Source of the DNA: Lysobacterales bacterium 15-68-25
GTDB lineage: Bacteria; Pseudomonadota; Gammaproteobacteria; Xanthomonadales; Rhodanobacteraceae
Direction of reading: 5' to 3'
DNA length: 64,000 nt
Assembly: GCA_002279065.1 (NCBI GenBank)
Contig: NCKB01000007.1
Location: forward strand, 186,001-250,000
The notes beneath the pieces were generated by a model. That model was not told where the DNA came from. It saw nothing but the letters and a program-made list of their open reading frames with translations, and did no database searches. The translations under genes were made by a program, and so were the position numbers. This document shows, piece by piece, positions 54,809 through 62,738 of this stretch (positions are counted from its first letter, which is position 1; each line of letters starts with the position of its first letter).

Positions 54809-56947
54809 TCAGCGGGCGCCGACCCGGCGCGCATCCACCACGTTGGACAGCGCCACCAGCTTCGCCAGCAGGTGCGAGAGCTGCTCGTAGTCGCGCACGC
54901 GCAGGGTGAAGCGCATCTCCACCTCGCCGGTGCGCACGAACATGCGGCTGGACGAGGCGATGATCGGGATGTTGGCGTTGCTGATCACCGCGGTGACGTC
55001 CTTCTGCAGGCCCTTGCGGTCGTAGCCGTGCAGTTCGATGTCGACCTGGTAGGCCTGCGCCGGCACCCGCCCCCAGCTCACCTCGATCACCCGCTCCGGA
55101 TCGCGCCGGGCCAGCCGCGCCAGCGCCGGGCAATCGGCGCGATGCACCGACACACCGCGCCCGCGGGTGACGAAGCCGCGCACCGGGTCGCCCGGCAGCG
55201 GCTGGCAGCAGCGCGCCAGCACGGTGAGGAGGTTGCCGATGCCTTCGATGGTCAGCGCGCCCTGGTCGATCGTCGGCACCTTCGACGCCGCCAGCGGAGG
55301 CGCGGCCGAAGCCGGCTCCGGCGGTTGCGCCGCCTCCTGCAGCAGGCGGGCGATCTGTCCCGGCGCCACTTCGCCCAGCGCGAGCGCGATCAGCAGTTCG
55401 TCGTGAGTCTTGAGGTGGAACTGCGCCGGCAGCGCGGCGAGATCGGCATTCGGCAGCGCCAGCCGCTTCAACTCGCGTTCGAGCAGGGCGCGACCGGCGG
55501 CGAGGTTGGCGTCGTGCGCGATGCGGCGGAACCAGGCGCGCACCTTTTCCCGCGCCCGCGCGGTGTTGAGATAGCCGTGGTGCGGCGACAGCCAGTCGCG
55601 GCTGGGTTCACCGACCTTGGTGGTGAGGATCTCCACCCGGTCGCCGCTGCGCGGCTGGTAAGTCAACGGCACGATGCGGCCGTTGACCTTGGCCCCGCGG
55701 CAGCGATGCCCGACCTCGGTGTGCACGTGGTAGGCGAAATCCAGCACGGTGGCGCCGTGCGGCAGGTCGAACACCTCGCCCTTGGGCGTCAGCAGGTAGA
55801 CGCGGTCTTCGACCAGTTCGGTCTGCAGCTCGGCGGCCAGCTCGCCGCCCTCGCCGTCCGCGCGCGGCTCGAGCAGCTTGCGCATCCAGGCGATCTTCGC
55901 CTCGAACTCGGCATCGGCGCCGCCGCCTTCCTTGTAGCGCCAGTGCGCCGCCACGCCCAGCTCGTTGGCGCGATGCATCTCGTGGGTGCGGATCTGCACC
56001 TCCAGCGTCTTGCCGTGCGGGCCGATCACCGCGGTGTGCAGCGAGCGGTAGCCGTTCGCCTTGGGCCGCGCCACGTAGTCGTCGAACTCGCCGGGCAGGT
56101 AAGGCCACAGCGCGTGCACCACGCCCAGCGCGGCGTAGCAGTCGGCCACGCTGTCGACCAGGATGCGCACGGCGCGGATGTCGTAGAGGTCGGAGAAGGC
56201 CAGCGACTTGCGCTGCATCTTCTTCCAGATCGAGTAGATGTGCTTCGGCCGCCCCGCCAGGTCGGCGCGGATGCCGGCGGCCTCCAGCGAGCGGCGCAGC
56301 TCGGCCAGCGACTCGCGGATGAACTGCTCGCGGTCCTCGCGCCGCTCGTCCAGCAGCGTGGCGATGCGGCGGTAGGTGTCGGGCTCGAGGTAGCGGAAGG
56401 CCAGGTCCTCCAGCTCCCACTTCAACTGCCAGATGCCCAGGCGGTTGGCCAGCGGCGCATGGATGTCGCGGGTGAGCCGGGCCAGCCGGACGCGGGCGTC
56501 GTCGTCCAGGGTCATCGCCGCGCGCATGCGGGCGAGCTGGCGTGCCAGCAGCACGAATACCACGCGCACGTCGCGGATGATCGCCAGCAGCAGCCGGCGC
56601 AGCCCTTCGGAGCTGGCCGTGCCACCCGGCTGCGCGTGCAGTGCCCAGACCTTCTCCGCCGCCTGCTGGCCGTCGACCAGCCGGCGCACGTCGGCCGAGA
56701 GCCCGGCCTGTTTCGCCGCGTAGACGTCCGGCGCTGCCTGCGCCAGCGCGAACCAGAGTGCGGCGGACTGGGTGGCGGCGTCGCAGCCCAGCGTCACCAG
56801 AAGGTCCAGCACATCCACGCACTCGGCCCGGTCGACCGGTGCAGAGGCACACGCATCGATCGCCGAACCGAGTTCGGTGCCGGCCTCCGGATGGGCGACG
56901 CGCCAACGCGCCAGCCTGCCGGCATCGGAAGTAACTGCAGGAATCAT
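54809..56947 (-). CDS. relA: GTP diphosphokinase RelA ((p)ppGpp synthetase I)
   Basis: A 712-residue long RSH protein making (p)ppGpp on stalled ribosomes. The N-terminal HD region is degenerate: the Rel/SpoT hydrolase motif KLADRLHNMRT is replaced by VFVLLARQLARMRAAM, so hydrolase activity is not expected. The synthetase domain carries RPKHIYSIWKKMQRK, YDIRAVRILV and EFDDYVARPKANGYRSLHTAV, with the acidic ExDD type found in RelA and not in SpoT. TGS (VYLLTPKGEVFDLPHGATVLDFAYHVHTEVGHRC), the zinc-finger region (ARCCQPLPGDPVRGFVTRGRGVSVHRADC) and a C-terminal ACT domain follow. ATG at 56947. It is divergent from the 57.0 kb gene. Confidence 0.96.
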   Translation of the reverse strand: MIPAVTSDAGRLARWRVAHPEAGTELGSAIDACASAPVDRAECVDVLDLLVTLGCDAATQSAALWFALAQAAPDVYAAKQAGLSADVRRLVDGQQAAEKVWALHAQPGGTASSEGLRRLLLAIIRDVRVVFVLLARQLARMRAAMTLDDDARVRLARLTRDIHAPLANRLGIWQLKWELEDLAFRYLEPDTYRRIATLLDERREDREQFIRESLAELRRSLEAAGIRADLAGRPKHIYSIWKKMQRKSLAFSDLYDIRAVRILVDSVADCYAALGVVHALWPYLPGEFDDYVARPKANGYRSLHTAVIGPHGKTLEVQIRTHEMHRANELGVAAHWRYKEGGGADAEFEAKIAWMRKLLEPRADGEGGELAAELQTELVEDRVYLLTPKGEVFDLPHGATVLDFAYHVHTEVGHRCRGAKVNGRIVPLTYQPRSGDRVEILTTKVGEPSRDWLSPHHGYLNTARAREKVRAWFRRIAHDANLAAGRALLERELKRLALPNADLAALPAQFHLKTHDELLIALALGEVAPGQIARLLQEAAQPPEPASAAPPLAASKVPTIDQGALTIEGIGNLLTVLARCCQPLPGDPVRGFVTRGRGVSVHRADCPALARLARRDPERVIEVSWGRVPAQAYQVDIELHGYDRKGLQKDVTAVISNANIPIIASSSRMFVRTGEVEMRFTLRVRDYEQLSHLLAKLVALSNVVDARRVGAR

Positions 56948-57028
56948 CGACGCACCTTGGGAACTTGCTCCATTCTATGCAACTCCGCCTTTACCGAAGG
57001 CTCTCCTCCTGTTCCGCCGGAGTCCACC

Positions 57029-57499
57029 ATGCGCCTCGCACCCGTGTTCCTTGCCCTGTTCGCCCTGCCGCTCGCCGTGCTGGCCGGGTCGACAGATCCA
57101 TCCGCCTCGCTGCGCGGCCGGATGAGCCCGGCCGATTTCCACGCCGCCGGCCTGGACAAGCTCTCCGCCGACGAACTGGCCCACCTGGACGCCTGGCTCG
57201 CCGCGCATCCGACGACCCGCACCAAGGTGGTCGACGCCAGCGGCCAGCCGGTGTTCTACACCGACAAGCAGAAGCGCACCGCCATCGAGGCCCACCTGGT
57301 CGGTCGTTTCGACGGATGGAACGGCCGCAACCTGATGACCCTGGACAACGGCCAGCAGTGGAAGCAGGTCGGCTCGGACCAGCCGGCCTGCGGCAGCGCC
57401 GATGCCCCGGCGGTGAAGGTCAAGCCCAGCCTGTTCGGCGGCTGGCTGATGTACGTGGACGGCTGCAACGGCAGCGTGCACGTCGAGCGGGTGAAGTAG
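57029..57499 (+). CDS. Exported hypothetical protein
   Basis: A 156-residue exported protein: a signal peptide (MRLAPVFLALFALPLAVLAG) followed by MSPADFHAAGLDKLSADELAHLDAWLAAH, a helical motif seen in Xanthomonadales hypotheticals, then a beta-rich part (IEAHLVGRFDGWNGRNLMTLDNGQQWKQVGSDQPACGS and SLFGGWLMYVDGCNGSVHVERVK). Two Cys in the mature protein may form a disulfide. No function is known. The start follows a CGGAG site by 7 bases. Divergent from relA, 81 bp between starts; convergent with hrpA. Confidence 0.78.
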   Translation: MRLAPVFLALFALPLAVLAGSTDPSASLRGRMSPADFHAAGLDKLSADELAHLDAWLAAHPTTRTKVVDASGQPVFYTDKQKRTAIEAHLVGRFDGWNGRNLMTLDNGQQWKQVGSDQPACGSADAPAVKVKPSLFGGWLMYVDGCNGSVHVERVK

Positions 57500-57507
57500 G
57501 CCCCCGC

Positions 57508-60500
57508 TCAGGCGACGTCCACCGCCTCCAGCGCCCGCGCCAGCCGCTTGGCCGACACCGGCTCGGCGGTCTTCAGCTCCTGCGCGAACAGCGACACGCG
57601 CCACTCCTCGATCAGCCAGCGCAGTTCCTCCAGCCCATCGCGCCCCTCGGCGCGGTGGTTGAGGAACGCGCGCCAGTACGGCAACACCTGCAACATGCGC
57701 TGCTGATCCTTGGCCGGATCCTGGCGCAGGCGCTCGGCGCGCAGGCGCATCGCCTTCAGATAACGCGGCAAGTGACCTAGCCGCTCCACCGTGAGCTCAC
57801 GGGCGAAACCCGGTGCAAGCAGCGCATCGAGCTGTTCATGCAGGTCGTCGTAACTGGCACGGGCGAAGCCGATCAGCGGCGGCTCCAGCCACGGCTTCAG
57901 CTCGGCCTGCGCCTCGATGATCGGCTCGACCCGCTTCAGTCGCTCGATCGCCGCACCAAACAATTCACGTGCCGCATGGGTGCGCAAGGCTTCGAACGCA
58001 CCGGCGGTGCGCACGTCGAGCTCGTGGCGCTCGAGCAGGTCGGCGAAGCCGCCTTCGAGCAGCTCCTCACGCAAACCGTCGACACTGCCCAGCGGCGCGT
58101 ACTTCAGCGACAGCGCATTGGCGATCGGCAAGCGCCGACGCGCCTGCTTCATGTCGCTGGCCAGCGCGTTGCGCAGCAGGCGCACCACACCCTCGCGATG
58201 CGCTTCGGCCGCCTCGTCGCGGCGCTCGAACACGCGCAGCGCCACCGTCTCGCCGAGGTCCACCAGCGCCGGGAAGGCGAGCAGGCCACCGGCCGAACGC
58301 ACCTCGGGCGGAATCTCGTCGAAGTCCCAGCTGGCGACGTCCTCGCGCATCAGCTCGACATCGGTCTTGCGCGAGAACGCCTCGCGTGCCTGCCCCTCCC
58401 ACTGACCGCGCAGCGCGGCGAGATCGCGCGAAGCGGCCAGCGTGCGGCCACTGTCGTCGTGCAGGCGGTAGCGCATGGAAAAGTGCGGCGGCAGCTCGAC
58501 CGCGGCGAACTCGGCAGCGGTGATCTCCACGCCGGTGGTGCGCTTGAGGAAAGCGGCCAGCGCCTTGGCCAGCGGCTCGTCGCGCGGCGCCTCGGCCTCG
58601 ACGAAGGCGCGGGCGAAATCCGGCGCGGGGACGAAGTTCCGTCGCAGCGCCTTGGGCAGGCCGCGGATCAGTTCGGCCACCTTCTCGCCCAGCAGGCCCG
58701 GCACCAGCCATTCGCAGCGCGCGGTGGGCAGCGCGTTGAGCATCGCCAGCGGCAGGTGCAGGGTGACGCCGTCGGCCTCGTCGCCGGGCACGAAGCGGTA
58801 TTCCAGCCGGTAGCGCTGGGTGCCGATGTCCATCGCTGCCGGGAACGCCTTAGGATCCAGCCCGGCGCCACCGACCAGCACGTCGTCGATCGACCAGCGC
58901 AGCGCCGCCTGCTCGGCCGGTCGCGCGCGGCGATGCCATGCCTCCAGCGCGCGGCTGCTGGCGATGTCCTCCGGCAGCTTGCCTTCGAAGAAGCCGACCA
59001 GTTCGTCCTCGTGACGGATCAGGCCTTCGCGCCGCTGCTTCGCCTCGATGCCGCGCGCGTCTTCCAGCACGCGCTGGTTGGCGCGCACGAAGTCGACCTT
59101 CGCATCGATGTCGCCACGCGCCAGCGCCTCGCGCAGGAAGATCCGGTGCGCCAGCGGCGGGTCCTGCGACTGGAAGGTCACCGCGCGCCGCTCGACCAGG
59201 TTCAGCCCGAACAAGCTCACCTGCTCGTAGGCCACCACGCAGCCGCGCTTGCGCGACCAGTGCGGCTCGCGGCAGCTGGCCTTGACCAGGTGCGCGGCCT
59301 GCTCCTCGATCCACTGCGGCTCGACGCGGGCGCACATCATGCCCCAGACCTTGCCGCCGATATCCAGGATCTGCGCGGCGAACACCCAGTTCGGCGGCAG
59401 CTTGGCCAGTGCCGAGCCGGGGAATACCTGGAAGCGTCGCTCGCGGGTACCGCGGAACACGCCCTTCTCGTCCTTACGACCGACTTGGGTCGGCAGGCCG
59501 GCCAGCAGGCTGCGATGGATGGCCTCGAACAGCCGGCTGGCGGCGGCCTCGTCGTCGACCGGTACGGGCGATGCCTTGTCCGGCGCCGACGGCCGGCGGC
59601 CACGTATCTGCACCGTCGCCCCGCCCTGCCCGTTCTCCGGCTTGCCACCACGCCGCCCCGGTCGTGCGGCTTCGGCCCGGCTGGGCCGGCCGCGCCCCTG
59701 CGACGGAGCCACAGCCTGGTCGCCTAGCGCTGCTTCGACGGCGGAACCCTCGCGGCTCGCCCAGCCCATCTCGTCCACCACCAGCAGCAGCTGCCGATGC
59801 AGCTCGCGCCACTCGCGCATGCGCAGGAACGACAGGAAATGCCGCGAGCACCAGTCGCGCAGCTTGGACTGGGTCAGCTCCTCGCTGGCCGCGTGGTAGG
59901 CGCGCCACAGGTTGAGCACGCCGAGGAAGTCGGACTTCGGATCGGCGAACACCGCGTGCGCCGCATCGGCCTGCTGGCGCGCGTCGGCCGGACGTTCGCG
60001 CGGGTCTTGGATGCTGAGGAAGGACACCACGGTGAGCAGTTCGCGCAGGCAGCCGAGCCGGCGCGCCTCCACCAGCATGCGCGCCAGCTGCACGTCGATC
60101 GGCAAGCGCGCCAGGTCGCGGCCGATCGCGGTGAGCGTGCGCTTGTCGTCGATCGCCGAGATCTCCGCCAGCCGGCGGTAGCCGTCGGCCACCACGCGCG
60201 GATCGGGCGCCTCCAGGAACGGGAACTCGTCCACCTCGCCCAGCTTCAGCGCGAGCATGCGCAGGATCACGTTGGCCAGCGAGGAACGCAGCAGTTCCGG
60301 GTCGGTGTAGGCCTGTCGCGCAGCGAAGTCCGCCTCGTCGTAGAGGCGATAGCAGATACCCGGACCGATACGTCCGCAGCGGCCCTTGCGCTGGTCCGCG
60401 GCCGCCTGCGACACCGGCTCCACATGCAGCCGTTCGAGCTGGCTGCGCTGGCTGTAGCGCTTCACCCGCGCGGTGCCGGTGTCCACCACGTAGCGGATGC

Positions 60501-61611
60501 GCGGCACGGTCAGCGAGGTTTCGGCGACGTTGGTGGCGAGCACCACGCGACGCTTCGGACCGGGCTTGAACACGCGGTCCTGGTCGGCAGCGGAGAGCCG
60601 CGCGTACAGCGGCAGGATCTCGGTCTCGCGGTACTGCCGGCGCGACAGCAGCAGGTGCGCGTCGCGGATCTCGCGCTCACCGGGGAGGAACACCAGCACG
60701 TCGCCAGGGCCGCCACCCAGGCTGCGGTCGGCGACGATCTCGTCGATGACCTGGGCGATGTGCTCGGCGCTACCCTGCTGCATGTCGCCGCGGCCTTTGC
60801 CGGCGGTGTCGCCATCAACTGGACGCCAGCGCAGCTCCACCGGATACGCGCGCCCCTCAACCGACACCACCGGTGCGTCGTCGAAGTGCTCGGCGAAACG
60901 CGCGGTGTCGATCGTCGCCGAGGTGACGATGATCTTCAGCTCCGGCCGCTTGCTCGCCAGACGCTTCAGGTAGCCGAGCAGGAAGTCGATGTTGAGGCTG
61001 CGCTCGTGCGCCTCGTCGATGATGATCGTGTCGTAGCTCGACAGCCACGTATCGCCCTGCGTCTCGGCCAGCAGGATGCCGTCGGTCATGAACTTCACCA
61101 GGCTGCGTTCGGACACCTTGTCGGTGAAGCGCACCTGGAAGCCGACCTGGTCGCCAAGCGTGGTACCCAGCTCTTCCGCCACGCGGGCGGCGACCGAGCG
61201 CGCCGCCAGCCGGCGCGGCTGGGTGCAACCGATCATGCCGGCCTCGCCACGCCCGGCGGCCAGGCACAGCTTGGGCAGCTGGGTGGTCTTGCCCGAGCCG
61301 GTCTCGCCGGCGATCACCACCACCTGGTGCTTGCGGATCAGCTCGACGATCTCGTCCGCGCGCGCGGTGATCGGCAGCGACTCGTCCAGCCGGATCGCCG
61401 GCTTGGCCTCGGCGCGGGCGCGACGCGTGGCAATGGAGGCCGCGATGGCCGCGGCCAGCGCCTCGGCCTTGCGCTGATCGCCCTGGCGCGACAGCGCGCG
61501 CCAGCGGCCGAGCAGGCGACCGAAATCGCGGGTGCACACGCCATCCAGCGCCTGGCGCAGTTCGCGCAGGCGGGATGCCGGGAGGGAAGCAGGGGCGGCT
61601 GGATCATTCAT
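57508..61611 (-). CDS. hrpA: ATP-dependent RNA helicase HrpA
   Basis: A 1367-residue DEAH-box RNA helicase, which in E. coli rescues stalled or collided ribosomes and processes certain mRNAs. Motifs: IAGETGSGKTTQLPKLCL (I), TQPRRLAARSVA (Ia), IIIDEAHERSLNIDFLLGYLKRL (II), SATIDTARFAEHF (III) and VAETSLTVPRIRYVVDTG then QRKGRCGRIGPGICYRLY (V-VI). The helicase-associated and OB-fold regions follow, then the large C-terminal DUF3418 domain typical of HrpA. The ATG at 61611 is preferred over 61623. Length is slightly longer than E. coli HrpA (1300). It is divergent from dps. Confidence 0.95.
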   Translation of the reverse strand: MNDPAAPASLPASRLRELRQALDGVCTRDFGRLLGRWRALSRQGDQRKAEALAAAIAASIATRRARAEAKPAIRLDESLPITARADEIVELIRKHQVVVIAGETGSGKTTQLPKLCLAAGRGEAGMIGCTQPRRLAARSVAARVAEELGTTLGDQVGFQVRFTDKVSERSLVKFMTDGILLAETQGDTWLSSYDTIIIDEAHERSLNIDFLLGYLKRLASKRPELKIIVTSATIDTARFAEHFDDAPVVSVEGRAYPVELRWRPVDGDTAGKGRGDMQQGSAEHIAQVIDEIVADRSLGGGPGDVLVFLPGEREIRDAHLLLSRRQYRETEILPLYARLSAADQDRVFKPGPKRRVVLATNVAETSLTVPRIRYVVDTGTARVKRYSQRSQLERLHVEPVSQAAADQRKGRCGRIGPGICYRLYDEADFAARQAYTDPELLRSSLANVILRMLALKLGEVDEFPFLEAPDPRVVADGYRRLAEISAIDDKRTLTAIGRDLARLPIDVQLARMLVEARRLGCLRELLTVVSFLSIQDPRERPADARQQADAAHAVFADPKSDFLGVLNLWRAYHAASEELTQSKLRDWCSRHFLSFLRMREWRELHRQLLLVVDEMGWASREGSAVEAALGDQAVAPSQGRGRPSRAEAARPGRRGGKPENGQGGATVQIRGRRPSAPDKASPVPVDDEAAASRLFEAIHRSLLAGLPTQVGRKDEKGVFRGTRERRFQVFPGSALAKLPPNWVFAAQILDIGGKVWGMMCARVEPQWIEEQAAHLVKASCREPHWSRKRGCVVAYEQVSLFGLNLVERRAVTFQSQDPPLAHRIFLREALARGDIDAKVDFVRANQRVLEDARGIEAKQRREGLIRHEDELVGFFEGKLPEDIASSRALEAWHRRARPAEQAALRWSIDDVLVGGAGLDPKAFPAAMDIGTQRYRLEYRFVPGDEADGVTLHLPLAMLNALPTARCEWLVPGLLGEKVAELIRGLPKALRRNFVPAPDFARAFVEAEAPRDEPLAKALAAFLKRTTGVEITAAEFAAVELPPHFSMRYRLHDDSGRTLAASRDLAALRGQWEGQAREAFSRKTDVELMREDVASWDFDEIPPEVRSAGGLLAFPALVDLGETVALRVFERRDEAAEAHREGVVRLLRNALASDMKQARRRLPIANALSLKYAPLGSVDGLREELLEGGFADLLERHELDVRTAGAFEALRTHAARELFGAAIERLKRVEPIIEAQAELKPWLEPPLIGFARASYDDLHEQLDALLAPGFARELTVERLGHLPRYLKAMRLRAERLRQDPAKDQQRMLQVLPYWRAFLNHRAEGRDGLEELRWLIEEWRVSLFAQELKTAEPVSAKRLARALEAVDVA

Positions 61612-61624
61612 GGGACCGCACATG

Positions 61625-61661
61625 ATAGCGGCTGCCTATCGCGAGCATCGGCAGGTTTCAT
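61625..61661 (+). promoter_or_regulatory. OxyR-like operator upstream of dps
   Basis: ATAG-N7-CTAT (61625-61639) is an exact match to one OxyR element; seven bases later ATCG-N7-TCAT (61647-61661) is a degraded second element with the spacing of the consensus (ATAG-N7-CTAT, N7, ATAG-N7-CTAT). It sits immediately upstream of a -35-like TTCACC (61662-61667) and TATGCT (61685-61690) 17 bp later, the place where OxyR activates. Start expected near 61697. Confidence 0.55.
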
Positions 61662-61728
61662 TTCACCGCCACGGTGCCGCCGACTATGCTGGAAACCCTG
61701 ACGCGACAAGCCACCCGAAGGAGCCCCC

Positions 61729-62196
61729 ATGGCCATGAACATCGGTATTGCCAAGAAGGACCGTGAAGCGATCGCCAAGCATCTGTCCAAGCTCTTGGCC
61801 GACACCTATTCGCTGTACCTGAAGACCCACAGCTTCCACTGGAACGTGACCGGCCCGCAGTTCAACAGCCTGCACGCAATGTTCGAGACCCAGTACAACG
61901 AGCTGTGGCTGGCCGCCGACGAGGTCGCCGAGCGCATCCGCACGCTGGACGTGTTCGCCCCCGGCTCCTACAGCCAGTTCGGCAAGCTGAGCGCGATCAA
62001 GGAAGAAGCCGGTGTGCCGGACTGGAAGGACATGGTCGCCCAGCTGGTGGAAGGCCACGAGATCGTGGCGCACACCGCCCGCGAGACGATCAAGGTGGCC
62101 GACAAGGCCGGCGACGAGGGCACCGCCGACATGGTCACCGGCCGCCTGAAGGAGCACGAGAAGACCGCGTGGATGCTGCGCTCGCTGCTGAAGTGA
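61729..62196 (+). CDS. dps: Dps-family DNA-protecting ferritin
   Basis: A 155-residue Dps protein (12-subunit mini-ferritin) that oxidises and stores iron and protects DNA during stress. The intersubunit ferroxidase residues are in [13 protein letters not shown] (His37) and [25 protein letters not shown] (His49, Glu53, Asp64, Glu68). The N-terminus is short with several Lys, so DNA binding may be moderate. GAAGGAG precedes the ATG at 61729. An OxyR-like operator and promoter lie upstream, indicating peroxide induction (inference). Strong terminator follows. Confidence 0.95.
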   Translation: MAMNIGIAKKDREAIAKHLSKLLADTYSLYLKTHSFHWNVTGPQFNSLHAMFETQYNELWLAADEVAERIRTLDVFAPGSYSQFGKLSAIKEEAGVPDWKDMVAQLVEGHEIVAHTARETIKVADKAGDEGTADMVTGRLKEHEKTAWMLRSLLK

Positions 62197-62222
62197 GCCG
62201 GTCCCGCCCGGTATGCACAACG

Positions 62223-62246
62223 AGGCCCGCCGATTGCGGGCCTTTT
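62223..62246 (+). terminator. Intrinsic terminator after dps
   Basis: AGGCCCGC (62223-62230) pairs with GCGGGCCT (62236-62243), loop CGATT, followed by TTT. It ends the dps transcript and overlaps the stop of the opposite gene. Confidence 0.85.
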
Positions 62247-62686
62247 CATGCGCCAGCGGGCCCCCCGGGTCGTTCCGTCAACGCGCGGCGCAACGGCTGC
62301 AACGCCTTCCGCGGACCGATCACTTCGCTGTCGGTGAGCCGGATCGTGTCGGCCCGCATGCGCATCAGGCGCGGCAGGTCAGGAACCCAACCCTTGGGTC
62401 CATGCCGGTACTGGTTGCGGGCGAGCCAATCCAGGATCGCCTCCCGGTCGGACGGATCGATCATCCGGAGACGCATCGGCGCGCGGGAAAGCCCGCTACC
62501 AAGCAGGGCTCCGAACGCGACGAACATCGCGCTCGACGCCGCATGCCAGCTGAATAAGCAGGCCGCAACGATGAAGACGATCAGCGGTGGGGCGAGCATT
62601 TCCGCGAGGTCCGGCAGGAGTTCGCCGTCGGTCCATCGCTCGCGCCACCCTCGCCGCATGAGGGGATAGGGCTTCGCTTCCTTCAT
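62246..62686 (-). CDS. Small hypothetical membrane protein
   Basis: A 146-residue protein with a hydrophobic central region (LAPPLIVFIVAACLFSWHAASSAMFVAFGALLGSG, probably two membrane segments) between charged ends. The C-terminal half is basic and soluble (MRLRMIDPSDREAILDWLARNQYRHGPKGWVPDLPRLMRMRADTIRL). No family is recognised. The ATG at 62686 is chosen because GGGAG lies 6 bases upstream. It lies between dps (convergent) and the M16 peptidase gene upstream on the same strand (52 bp), with which it may be co-transcribed. Confidence 0.6.
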   Translation of the reverse strand: MKEAKPYPLMRRGWRERWTDGELLPDLAEMLAPPLIVFIVAACLFSWHAASSAMFVAFGALLGSGLSRAPMRLRMIDPSDREAILDWLARNQYRHGPKGWVPDLPRLMRMRADTIRLTDSEVIGPRKALQPLRRALTERPGGPAGA

Positions 62687-62738
62687 GTCGTCTCCCTCGC
62701 GCAAGGCGGTGAGCACACGGCCCACCGCCGGTCCCTGA

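Noticed and set aside
53984-57028. A long plus-strand frame opposite relA and the TPR protein that runs into the 57.0 kb gene
   Set aside because: It lacks motifs and is antisense to relA; the real gene starts at its own signal peptide at 57029.
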